Positions 1 through 7,053 of a stretch of DNA of 64,000 nt are shown one piece after another. Origin of the DNA: Afifella marina DSM 2698 (lineage in GTDB: Bacteria; Pseudomonadota; Alphaproteobacteria; Rhizobiales; Afifellaceae); the NCBI RefSeq assembly GCF_900102695.1, contig NZ_FMVW01000005.1:1-64000 (forward strand). Direction: 5' to 3'. A model generated the notes under the pieces. It was given only the letters and a program-made list of their open reading frames with translations, did not search any database and was not told where the DNA came from. The translations under genes were made by a program, and so were the position numbers. Every line of letters starts with the position of its first letter. Within the stretch, counting starts at the first letter, position 1.

Positions 1-234
1 CGCGAAAGGACCGATGCCCATCGCCTGACACCCTGGGGCAAAGCGATCTACAAGCGGCGCAAGGAGACGGTGGAACGCTCCTTTGCCGATGCAAAGCAGC
101 TCCATGGCCACCGCTACGCCCGGTTCCGAAGTCTGAGCCGCGTCTCCAGCCAGTGCCTGCTCGCCGCCGCCGCCCAGAACATCAAGAAGATGGCCATCGC
201 ACTCAGCCGGATGCCGGCTCCGAGCCCCGCATGA
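1..234 (+). CDS. IS1182-family transposase, C-terminal fragment
   Basis: An open frame enters from the left edge and gives 77 residues before TGA at 232-234. It carries the C-terminal part typical of DDE transposases of the IS1182 type: a basic segment followed by ETVERSFADAKQLHGHRYAR, where ERSFADAK holds the last acidic residue of the catalytic triad, and an Ala-rich tail ending in QNIKKMAIAL. The earlier two acidic residues are off the window. Whether the complete gene is intact cannot be told here. Confidence 0.8.
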   Translation, partial: RERTDAHRLTPWGKAIYKRRKETVERSFADAKQLHGHRYARFRSLSRVSSQCLLAAAAQNIKKMAIALSRMPAPSPA

Positions 235-340
235 GGGCCCCCAGCATCCGCTTCGACGTAGACAGACAAAATCGAGCAGCGATCCGCATCACCACAAAAA
301 ACAAACCCCGCCAAAAATGACGGGGTTCGTCAGCAGTCTG
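1..340 (+). mobile_element. right end of an IS1182-type insertion sequence
   Basis: The window opens inside a transposase gene and the element seems to end near 327-340, where the sequence TTCGTCAGCAGTCTG resembles terminal ends I associate with IS1182-type elements (recalled, not checked). Between the stop codon and this end lies a hairpin with arms AACCCCG (304-310) and CGGGGTT (321-327). The left end and most of the transposase lie outside the window, so no inverted-repeat pair or target duplication can be verified. Confidence 0.55.
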
Positions 341-341
341 G

Positions 342-367
342 GGGCGGCTTCGGCCGCCCTCTTTTTT
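342..367 (+). terminator. rho-independent terminator after the IS
   Basis: A GGGCGGC (342-348), TTCG tetraloop, GCCGCCC (353-359) hairpin is followed by a T-rich tract TCTTTTTTG. It would stop rightward transcription leaving the transposase gene before it runs antisense into the LysR gene. Confidence 0.75.
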
Positions 368-400
368 GTGCGAAGAGCTCTGAAAGAGGTCGAGCAGCCC

Positions 401-1309
401 TTAGGAAAGCTGCTCTGGCGCTGTCTTCTCAAAACGCCCCGCGTCTTCGAAGAGCCAGTCGAGAAGGAGCGTGAGGGCGGCCGGCGCGCGCGGTTGCCAT
501 AGCGCGATGTAGTCGTTGCCACTCGGGCAAAAGCCGAAAGGTGCAACGAGCCGGCCCGCCGCGATGTCGTCTGCCACGAGCGGCCAGGGCCCGATCGCCA
601 CTCCAAGGCCGGCCGTCGCCGCTTCGAGGAGATAGTAGAAGCGCTGATAGACGGTCGCCGCCGGGGCCGCATCGAGATCACTTGCGGGATTTCTCTCGCC
701 GCTCGCCCCTGCCCATTGTGCCCAGGCGCCGGGCCGTGTGCGGGTGTGCAGGATCGGAAGGCCGGCGATGTCTTGCGGGATGAGGCGCGCGATCGACGGG
801 GAGAGGACGGGTCCCGTCCTTTCTGCAAAGAGCGGGCGGGTCAGGAGGGCCGGGGGCCAGGGACCGGTGCCGACGCGGAGTGCAAGGTCGAAATCGATGC
901 GCGCGAATTCCTCGTCGTGGTCGCAGGCCGTCAGACGCACCTCGATCTCCGGGTGCCGCTCCTTGAAGACGTGGAGACGCGGGATGAGCCAGCGCATGGC
1001 GAGCGTACCGCTGCAGGCGAGATCGATGAGTGAGGATCGCCTGGTGGCGACGCGCGCAACCGCCGCCTGCAGCTGATCGAACCCGGCTGTCAGGCCGGGC
1101 AGGAGCGCCCGCCCTTCCTCCGTCAGGCGGATGGCGTTCTTCGGCCCTTCAAAGAGCGAAACGCCCAGAATCTCTTCAAGCTGCTGCACCTGACGGGAGA
1201 CCGCGCTGTGGGTGACGTTCAGCTCTTCAGCGGCGAGAGACATCCGGCCGTGGCGACCGGCGGCTTCAAAGGCCCGCAACGCGTTGAGGGAAGGAAGGCG
1301 TCTAGTCAT
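401..1309 (-). CDS. LysR-family transcriptional regulator (GcvA-like)
   Basis: A 302-residue LysR-type regulator. The N-terminal winged helix-turn-helix spans about residues 5-65, with LNALRAFEAAGRHGRMSLAA and ELNVTHSAVSRQVQQLEE giving the recognition helix, followed by the usual FEGPKNAIRLTEEG wing. Residues ~90-290 form the periplasmic-binding-type effector domain. The sequence style resembles the GcvA group, regulators of amino-acid or beta-lactamase genes, but the effector cannot be read from it. It is divergent from a DUF1127 peptide gene, so its target may be local or itself. The upstream ATG at 1309 gives the normal start of the family. Confidence 0.88.
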   Translation of the reverse strand: MTRRLPSLNALRAFEAAGRHGRMSLAAEELNVTHSAVSRQVQQLEEILGVSLFEGPKNAIRLTEEGRALLPGLTAGFDQLQAAVARVATRRSSLIDLACSGTLAMRWLIPRLHVFKERHPEIEVRLTACDHDEEFARIDFDLALRVGTGPWPPALLTRPLFAERTGPVLSPSIARLIPQDIAGLPILHTRTRPGAWAQWAGASGERNPASDLDAAPAATVYQRFYYLLEAATAGLGVAIGPWPLVADDIAAGRLVAPFGFCPSGNDYIALWQPRAPAALTLLLDWLFEDAGRFEKTAPEQLS

Positions 1310-1381
1310 GTGAGAATATCGAACAATGGCCGCTCGATAATATCGCTTTTCATCCGCGCTTCAAGCGCCTTCTATCGCGGT

Positions 1382-1579
1382 ATGGAGAAGGCGCTCGTTC
1401 GAAAAACGCACTTTAAGGCCGATGCGCCAAGGCAGTTCCTGCCGTGGTTAAGCCTTTGGGTGGCGCGGTCGCGCCAGCGCCAACAGCTGTCAGAGTTGGA
1501 GGCCTGGCAACTTGCCGACATTGCAATTTCGGATCCGGAACGAAAATCCGAATGCCTAAAATGGTGGTGGCAGTCCTGA
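1382..1579 (+). CDS. DUF1127 small protein
   Basis: A 65-residue basic peptide ending in a DUF1127-like segment (SRQRQQLSELEAWQLADIAI), typical of short alphaproteobacterial proteins. DUF1127 proteins of Rhizobiales have been linked to RNA turnover and phosphate or carbon metabolism, but this copy lacks the usual C-terminal Arg-rich end and instead finishes with KWWWQS. I chose ATG 1382 because the longer frame to 1208 would overlap the LysR gene on the other strand. The gene is divergent from the LysR regulator. Confidence 0.6.
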   Translation: MEKALVRKTHFKADAPRQFLPWLSLWVARSRQRQQLSELEAWQLADIAISDPERKSECLKWWWQS

Positions 1580-1618
1580 GCGGTTGAGGCCTGCGTCAGC
1601 CCAGCTTGGGGGGAGACC

Positions 1619-3208
1619 TCAACGGCTGTCGGCGAGATCCATGCTGGCTGGGAAGAACTGCGAGATCCAGGTCTCGGTTAGCGCCTCACCGTCCTTCTTG
1701 AGGAAGAGCCGCAGATCGACCGGGTCTTTTCCGGTGACGTGCACCTCGAAGGCCGCACGGAAGAGCCCGTTGCTGTCCACGACCGGATAGGCGCTGCACC
1801 GCCCCAATGTGCCACGTGAAACATTAACCATGGCGCTCACGCCGTCTTCGCGCGTGAAGCGGCCGAGATCGCCCCCGGCGAAGTCGATGACGAATTGATA
1901 GACGTCCTTTGGACGCGGCTGGCCCGGAACGCCGCCGGCACCGATAAAAGTGTCGACGACCCGCCCGGCCTTTGTCGCGTAAGGCTCGTCGAATCCCCAG
2001 TGCAGGCGATATTTGAGATCGAGTGTCTTGCCGGCCTCGACCTTCTCCTCGGGGGTCCAATAGGCGACGATGTTGTCGTAAATCTCGTCGTCCGTCGGGA
2101 TTTCGACGAGCTGCACCGCGCCTTTGCCCCATCCTTCGATCGGTTCGACCCAGAGGGAAGGGCGCCGGTGATAGAAGACGCCGTCGTCCTGGTAATGGTC
2201 GAAGTGTCGATCGCGCTGAAGGAGCCCGAATCCCTTCGGGTTCTCATCGCTGAAGCTGTTGGTCATCACGGAGGGCGGATTGTTGAGCGGGCGCCAGATG
2301 CGTTCGCCATTGCCCGTCCACATGGCGAGCCCGTCGGAATCGTGGATTTCGGGCCGCCAGTCTTTCGCGTGCTGCCGGTCTTTCTGCGAGTACCAGAACA
2401 TCGAGGTCAACGGGGCGATGCCAAGCCGCGTGACCTCCTGGCGTGGGAAGAGGACCGCTTCCGTCTCCATGACGACGCGCGCCTCTCGGGTGCAATCGAA
2501 GCGGTAGGCTCCGGTCAGGCTCGGACCCTCAAGCAGCGCGTAAACGGTGAGCCGGTCGGGATCGCCCGGCACGCCCTCAAGGAAAAATCGGCTGAAACGC
2601 GGAAATTCCTCGCCCGTCGCGAGCCCGGTATCGATGGCGATGCCACGGGCCGACAGACCGTATTGCTTGCCACTTCCGGGAGAACGAAAATAAGAGGCGC
2701 CGAGGAAGGACAGCCAGTCCCATTTCAAGTCTTCGGCCATCACCCGGAAACCGGCAAAGCCGATGCTCTGGGGCAGGCTGCGGGCGATATGGCCCGCCGG
2801 CATGTCGAAATAGCTCTGGCGGTAAAGAACCTCGTGCGCCTTGCCGTCTTTGACCACGGCGATCGTCACAGGGTCTTTCTGATAGCGACCGAGATGAAAA
2901 AGCTGGATCGGCGCTCCGCCGTCCCCGCCGAGATGCAAGGTGCGGTCCTTGCGATAGCTGATTTGGAAATAGGCGTCGTAATCGATCTTATCGAGGATCT
3001 CCGCCATGTTGGAAGCGGGCGGCTCCCAAGGCGCCTCTGCGAGCGTCTTTGCCGTCTCCTTCAGAAGATCGAACGAGAAGGGCTGCGTCGGCCCGTAAAG
3101 GATACCGTCGGTCTCGACATTGGGCGCTGCGAAGCTCCGGCTCGCAAATGGGCTGAGGGCGAGCGCTCCCCCTCCGGCGAGCGCAGCGCGGCGTGAAATC
3201 TTCATCAT
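1619..3208 (-). CDS. periplasmic glucan biosynthesis protein, OpgG/OpgD (MdoG) family
   Basis: A 529-residue exported protein of the MdoG family, which acts in the periplasm in making or shaping osmoregulated glucans. The N-terminus has a twin-arginine-type signal (KISRRAALAGGGALALSP, cleavage probably after SFA), which is the feature that separates Tat-exported OpgD from Sec-exported OpgG in enterobacteria. The body carries family-typical stretches such as GYNP-like Y-rich N-terminal strands, FSRFFLEGVPGDPDRLTVYA near residue 215, and a Trp-rich central part with DSDGLAMWTGNGERIWRPL. Length matches the family (500-550). No glucosyltransferase opgH is beside it, so the partner enzyme must be elsewhere. 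The exact OpgG versus OpgD label is uncertain. Confidence 0.88.
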   Translation of the reverse strand: MMKISRRAALAGGGALALSPFASRSFAAPNVETDGILYGPTQPFSFDLLKETAKTLAEAPWEPPASNMAEILDKIDYDAYFQISYRKDRTLHLGGDGGAPIQLFHLGRYQKDPVTIAVVKDGKAHEVLYRQSYFDMPAGHIARSLPQSIGFAGFRVMAEDLKWDWLSFLGASYFRSPGSGKQYGLSARGIAIDTGLATGEEFPRFSRFFLEGVPGDPDRLTVYALLEGPSLTGAYRFDCTREARVVMETEAVLFPRQEVTRLGIAPLTSMFWYSQKDRQHAKDWRPEIHDSDGLAMWTGNGERIWRPLNNPPSVMTNSFSDENPKGFGLLQRDRHFDHYQDDGVFYHRRPSLWVEPIEGWGKGAVQLVEIPTDDEIYDNIVAYWTPEEKVEAGKTLDLKYRLHWGFDEPYATKAGRVVDTFIGAGGVPGQPRPKDVYQFVIDFAGGDLGRFTREDGVSAMVNVSRGTLGRCSAYPVVDSNGLFRAAFEVHVTGKDPVDLRLFLKKDGEALTETWISQFFPASMDLADSR

Positions 3209-3407
3209 GTGTCGTCCAGGCGGGTGTCGTTCCGTGCCGGCTAAGATTGGTCTGCGGCAGAAAGGTGACGAATCGGCAGGTTTTCTTTCAGAAGCGATGC
3301 GAACGTCAGCCTGTGGTAGAAAACGTCACTCGGCACACAGTCTCGGGTGGCAGATCGTCGCCCTGGTCGGGCTGAAATGGATCAGGTGAGTGCCACTCAC
3401 CGAGCTC

Positions 3408-4286
3408 TCACTGCGGGCTGGCGCGGCGATAGCACGCCATGCGGCTCGGTGGGCCGAGGCTTGAAGCTTCGCCGCGGGCGACGAGATCGCAAAGATGGGC
3501 CAGCGTCGACTGTGCTGCGGCCTCACGCAGGTTTTCGGCGATGCCCTGATAGACCCGCTCGACGATCGAATCGATGGTCAGAGGGTCCTCGCCGAGGGCA
3601 GCAAGGATCGTCTTCTCGCGTTGGCGCCGATGCTGGAGGAGGGCACGCACAAGCCGTTTCGGTTCCGTAACGGGGCCACCGTGACCGGGCCAGTAGATGT
3701 CGTGGTCGCGATCGAGCAGGCGTCTCAGGGAGGCCATATAGTCGCCCATATTGCCGTCCGGCGGGATCACCACCGATGTCGACCAGCCCATGACGTGGTC
3801 ACCGGAGAAAAGCGCTTTCTCTTCCTCGAGCTCGTAGCAGAGGTGGTTGGCGGCGTGGCCGGGCGTTGCGAGAGCCATCAGCGTGTAATCGGGCCCTTCG
3901 ACCCTTTCCCCGTCCTCAAGCACGCGCTCCGGCGCGTAGGCGAATGCGCTCTCATCTGTGCCGCGGCAGCCCGCAACCACCGCCCCGGTCGCCTCGGCGA
4001 GGGGGGCGACCGCCGGGTAATGGTCGCGGTGCGTGTGCGTCAGCAGGATATGACGCACGCTTTCGCCCGAGACTGCGGTCAGCAGGGCCTCGATATGGGT
4101 CGGATCGGCGGGGCCCGGGTCGATCACCGCAACCTCGCCGGTGCCGACGATATAGGTGCAGGTGCCGCGAAAGGTGAAGGGGCTCGGATTGGGCGCGAGC
4201 ACCCGGCGCACGCGCTCTGACAGGCGGACGCATTCGCCGGGGGCGCCCTCCAGCGTCAGGTCGAATGGAAGCTCGCTCTTCGCCAC
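3408..4286 (-). CDS. MBL-fold metallo-hydrolase (LACTB2-like)
   Basis: A 292-residue metallo-beta-lactamase-fold enzyme. The zinc motif HTHRDH is at residues 84-89, further ligands are in ATPGHAANHLCY and FSGDHVMGW, and the last in WPGHGGP. A C-terminal winged-helix-like segment (residues ~215-290) is as in the beta-lactamase-2 (LACTB2) type. The substrate is unknown; relatives hydrolyse thioesters, phosphoesters or RNA. It lies 24 bp downstream of the ThDP-enzyme gene on the same strand, so the two are probably co-transcribed. Confidence 0.85.
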   Translation of the reverse strand: MAKSELPFDLTLEGAPGECVRLSERVRRVLAPNPSPFTFRGTCTYIVGTGEVAVIDPGPADPTHIEALLTAVSGESVRHILLTHTHRDHYPAVAPLAEATGAVVAGCRGTDESAFAYAPERVLEDGERVEGPDYTLMALATPGHAANHLCYELEEEKALFSGDHVMGWSTSVVIPPDGNMGDYMASLRRLLDRDHDIYWPGHGGPVTEPKRLVRALLQHRRQREKTILAALGEDPLTIDSIVERVYQGIAENLREAAAQSTLAHLCDLVARGEASSLGPPSRMACYRRASPQ

Positions 4287-4310
4287 CCGGCTCCTTCCTC
4301 CTTCGCGTCC

Positions 4311-5996
4311 TCAGCCGGCTTTGCTGCCACGCAGCTCGCTCAAGGTGCGCGCTGGCGTGATGGCTTCCGGATCGATGAAGCAGTGCAGGATCGCCGGCTT
4401 GCCGGAGGCGAGCGCCCGCTCGAAGGCCGGCGCGAATTCCTCCGTCGTCGCCACCGTCTCACCATGGCCACCGAAGGCGCGGGCATAGGCGGCAAAATCG
4501 GGATTGGAGAGCCTGGTTGCGGAGATGCGGTCGGGATAGCGCGATTCCTGATGCATCCGGATCGTGCCATACATGCTGTTATCGACGACGATCACGATGA
4601 TCGGAATATCGTGCTGCACGGCCGTCGAAAACTCCTGGCCGTTCATCAGGAAACATCCATCGCCCGCGAAAGCGACGACGATGCGCTCCGGATAAAGGCG
4701 CTTGGCAAGGACCGCGGCCGGTACGCCATAGCCCATGGAGCCCGACACCGGCGCAAGCTGCGTCGCAAAGCGGCGGAAACGGTAATAGCGGTGGATCCAG
4801 CCGGCATAATTGCCGGCGCCGTTGCAGATGATCGTCTCGGGCGGCACGCGGTCGCGCAGCCAGGTCATCGCCTCAGCGTACTGGAACGGCCCCGGCACGG
4901 TGAGCGGCTCACCCGACCAGTCGAGGAAGTCCTGATGGGCGGCGCCCGCCTCCTGCGCGGGGGCGCCGACATCGAGCCCGGCCCGCACGAGCGCCTTTGC
5001 GAAGGCCTGAGGCGTCGCCTGGATGGCAAGGGTCGGCTGGTAGACCCGACCTAGCTCCTCGGCCCCCGGATGCACGTGCACGAATTTCTGGGCCGGTACG
5101 GGCACGTCCACGAGTGTGTAGGAGGACGATGGCATTTCGGAGAAACGCCCACCGACGAGGAGAATGAGGTCGGCCTGCCGCACGCGTTCTGCAAGCTTGG
5201 GATTGGGCCCGATGCCGAGATCGCCGGCGTAGTTGGGGTGATCTGAGGGGAAGAGATGCGCGCGACGGAAAGAGGTCGCGACGGGAAGGCCGGTGCGTTC
5301 CGCAAAGGCCGCGAAGTCCGCAACGGCCGTCTCGCTCCAACGCGAACCGCCGAGAATGGCAATCGGGCGCCGAGCGTTGCGCAGAAGACGGGCGAGCTCG
5401 TCGAGATCGTCGGCCCCTGGCCAGATCTCGGTTGCTTCGACGCGCGGCGCATCCGCGACGACCGCCTCGTCGACAAGCATGTCCTCAGGCAGAACGACGA
5501 CCACTGGGCCGGGACGTCCCTGCATGGCTGTGCGAAAAGCGCGCGCGACGAGTTCCGGCAGACGCTCCGCCTCGTTCACCTCGACGACCCATTTGGCGAG
5601 GCCGCCGTAAAACGCCTTGTAATCCACTTCCTGGAAGGCGCCGCGCTCGCGCATGCCGCGCTCAACCTGCCCTATGAAGAGGATCATCGGCGTGGAATCG
5701 TGCTCGGCAATGTGGATGCCGTGGCTCGCATTGGTGGCGCCGGGCCCGCGGGTGACGAAACAGACGCCGGGGCGGCCGGTCAATTTGCCGTAAGCTTCGG
5801 CCATCATCGCCGCGCCGCCTTCATTGCGGCACACGAGCACATCGATGGCGCGGTCGTGCATCGCATCGAGGGCTGCGAGATAACTCTCCCCCGGCACGCA
5901 GGTGAGACAGTTGACGCCCTGCGCAACCAATTGATCGATCAGGATCTCGCCGCCGGTGCGTGATTTCGATCCGGTCTCGGTCACTCGCTTTTCCAT
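4311..5996 (-). CDS. thiamine diphosphate-dependent enzyme, acetolactate-synthase-like
   Basis: A 561-residue ThDP enzyme with the three-domain plan of acetohydroxyacid synthase large subunits. The catalytic glutamate is in CRNEGGAAMMAEAYGK (residues ~57-72), and the Mg/ThDP motif is GDGCFLMNGQEFSTAV with the closing Asn in DNSMYG. A Rossmann-type middle domain carries ILGGSRW. There is no ilvH regulatory subunit beside it and the partner gene is an MBL hydrolase, so it is more likely one of the many catabolic or uncharacterised ThDP enzymes than the biosynthetic IlvB. The start ATG 5996 is preceded by GAGGGGTG. Confidence 0.85.
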   Translation of the reverse strand: MEKRVTETGSKSRTGGEILIDQLVAQGVNCLTCVPGESYLAALDAMHDRAIDVLVCRNEGGAAMMAEAYGKLTGRPGVCFVTRGPGATNASHGIHIAEHDSTPMILFIGQVERGMRERGAFQEVDYKAFYGGLAKWVVEVNEAERLPELVARAFRTAMQGRPGPVVVVLPEDMLVDEAVVADAPRVEATEIWPGADDLDELARLLRNARRPIAILGGSRWSETAVADFAAFAERTGLPVATSFRRAHLFPSDHPNYAGDLGIGPNPKLAERVRQADLILLVGGRFSEMPSSSYTLVDVPVPAQKFVHVHPGAEELGRVYQPTLAIQATPQAFAKALVRAGLDVGAPAQEAGAAHQDFLDWSGEPLTVPGPFQYAEAMTWLRDRVPPETIICNGAGNYAGWIHRYYRFRRFATQLAPVSGSMGYGVPAAVLAKRLYPERIVVAFAGDGCFLMNGQEFSTAVQHDIPIIVIVVDNSMYGTIRMHQESRYPDRISATRLSNPDFAAYARAFGGHGETVATTEEFAPAFERALASGKPAILHCFIDPEAITPARTLSELRGSKAG

Positions 5997-6161
5997 TCAC
6001 CCCTCACCCGTCTCGCACTTGCAATCGATGCCCTCATGCGCGCAAGAAGAGGTTGGCGCAAGCCGGCCGAAGCTTTCTGCAGCACTCAGTATGCGGTAAG
6101 CCGATGATCCGGGTCCACCTGCCGCCCATGTGAATGGCGGTTCTACGCACGGCGAAAATCT

Positions 6162-6938
6162 ATGGTTCAGCTGACTCTTCCGAAAAACTCGACAGTTCAC
6201 CGCGGCAAGGTCTGGCCGAAGCCCGCGGGCAGCAAACACAAGGAGTTCCAGATCTATCGCTGGGATCCCGAAGACGGCCGCAACCCGCGTCTCGATACCT
6301 ATTATGTCGATACCGACGATTGCGGACCAATGGTTCTCGATGCCCTGTTGTGGATCAAGAACAAGGTCGACCCGACTTTGACGCTGCGCCGCTCCTGCCG
6401 GGAAGGCATTTGCGGCTCTTGTGCCATGAACATCGACGGATCGAATACACTCGCCTGCACGACGGGCTGGGGCGACATCAACGGTATCGTGAAGATCTAT
6501 CCTCTGCCGCATATGCCGGTGGTGAAGGATCTTGTGCCGGATCTGACGCATTTCTATGCGCAGCATGCGCTGATCGAGCCGTGGCTGCAGACGGTGTCGC
6601 CGACGCCCGAAAAGGAGCACCTGCAGAGCCACGAAGACCGTGAGAAGCTGGACGGGCTCTACGAGTGCATTCTCTGCGCCTGCTGCACGACGTCGTGCCC
6701 GAGCTATTGGTGGAACGGCGATCGGTATCTCGGCCCGGCCGCGCTTCTGCAGGCCTATCGGTGGATTGTCGATTCGCGTGACGAGCGCACCGGCGAGCGC
6801 CTCGACCAGCTGGAGGATCCGTTCCGGCTTTACCGCTGCCACACGATCCTCAATTGCGTGCAGGTCTGCCCGAAGGGGCTGAACCCGGCAAAGGCGATCG
6901 GCGAAATCAAGAAGATGATGGTCGAAAGGCGCGTCTGA
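6162..6938 (+). CDS. sdhB: succinate dehydrogenase iron-sulfur subunit
   Basis: A 258-residue SdhB, the electron-transferring subunit of complex II, which passes electrons from the flavoprotein SdhA to quinone at the inner membrane. The plant-ferredoxin-type [2Fe-2S] ligands are in [12 protein letters not shown], and the [4Fe-4S] and [3Fe-4S] ligands are in [16 protein letters not shown] and [17 protein letters not shown]. Length is normal. Unusually, sdhC, sdhD and sdhA are not next to it: the gene stands alone between a leftward ThDP-enzyme gene and a bidirectional terminator. It must therefore have its own promoter in 5997-6161. Confidence 0.97.
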   Translation: MVQLTLPKNSTVHRGKVWPKPAGSKHKEFQIYRWDPEDGRNPRLDTYYVDTDDCGPMVLDALLWIKNKVDPTLTLRRSCREGICGSCAMNIDGSNTLACTTGWGDINGIVKIYPLPHMPVVKDLVPDLTHFYAQHALIEPWLQTVSPTPEKEHLQSHEDREKLDGLYECILCACCTTSCPSYWWNGDRYLGPAALLQAYRWIVDSRDERTGERLDQLEDPFRLYRCHTILNCVQVCPKGLNPAKAIGEIKKMMVERRV

Positions 6939-7000
6939 GCGACACCGACCTCCTAGGAAAGACAGACATCGCGGCGTCAGGCGGCGATGTCTGAGACAAA

Positions 7001-7034
7001 AAAAGCCCCGCAGCGCGAAGCTGCGGGGCTTTTT
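7001..7034. terminator. bidirectional rho-independent terminator
   Basis: Arms AGCCCCGCAGC (7004-7014) and GCTGCGGGGCT (7020-7030), loop GCGAA, flanked by an A-run on the left and TTTTT on the right, so it can work on both strands. It separates the convergent ends of sdhB and the Trp-motif repeat gene. Confidence 0.9.
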
Positions 7035-7053
7035 CGTGTTGTCTTGCGACGAT

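Noticed and set aside
1895-3196. 433-residue plus-strand open frame opposite the glucan protein gene
   Set aside because: Antisense shadow of a high-GC gene; the minus frame carries a signal peptide and family motifs, while this frame shows no recognisable domain.
4311-5996. Naming the ThDP enzyme IlvB (acetolactate synthase)
   Set aside because: No ilvH small subunit is adjacent and the operon partner is an MBL hydrolase; substrate cannot be read from sequence.
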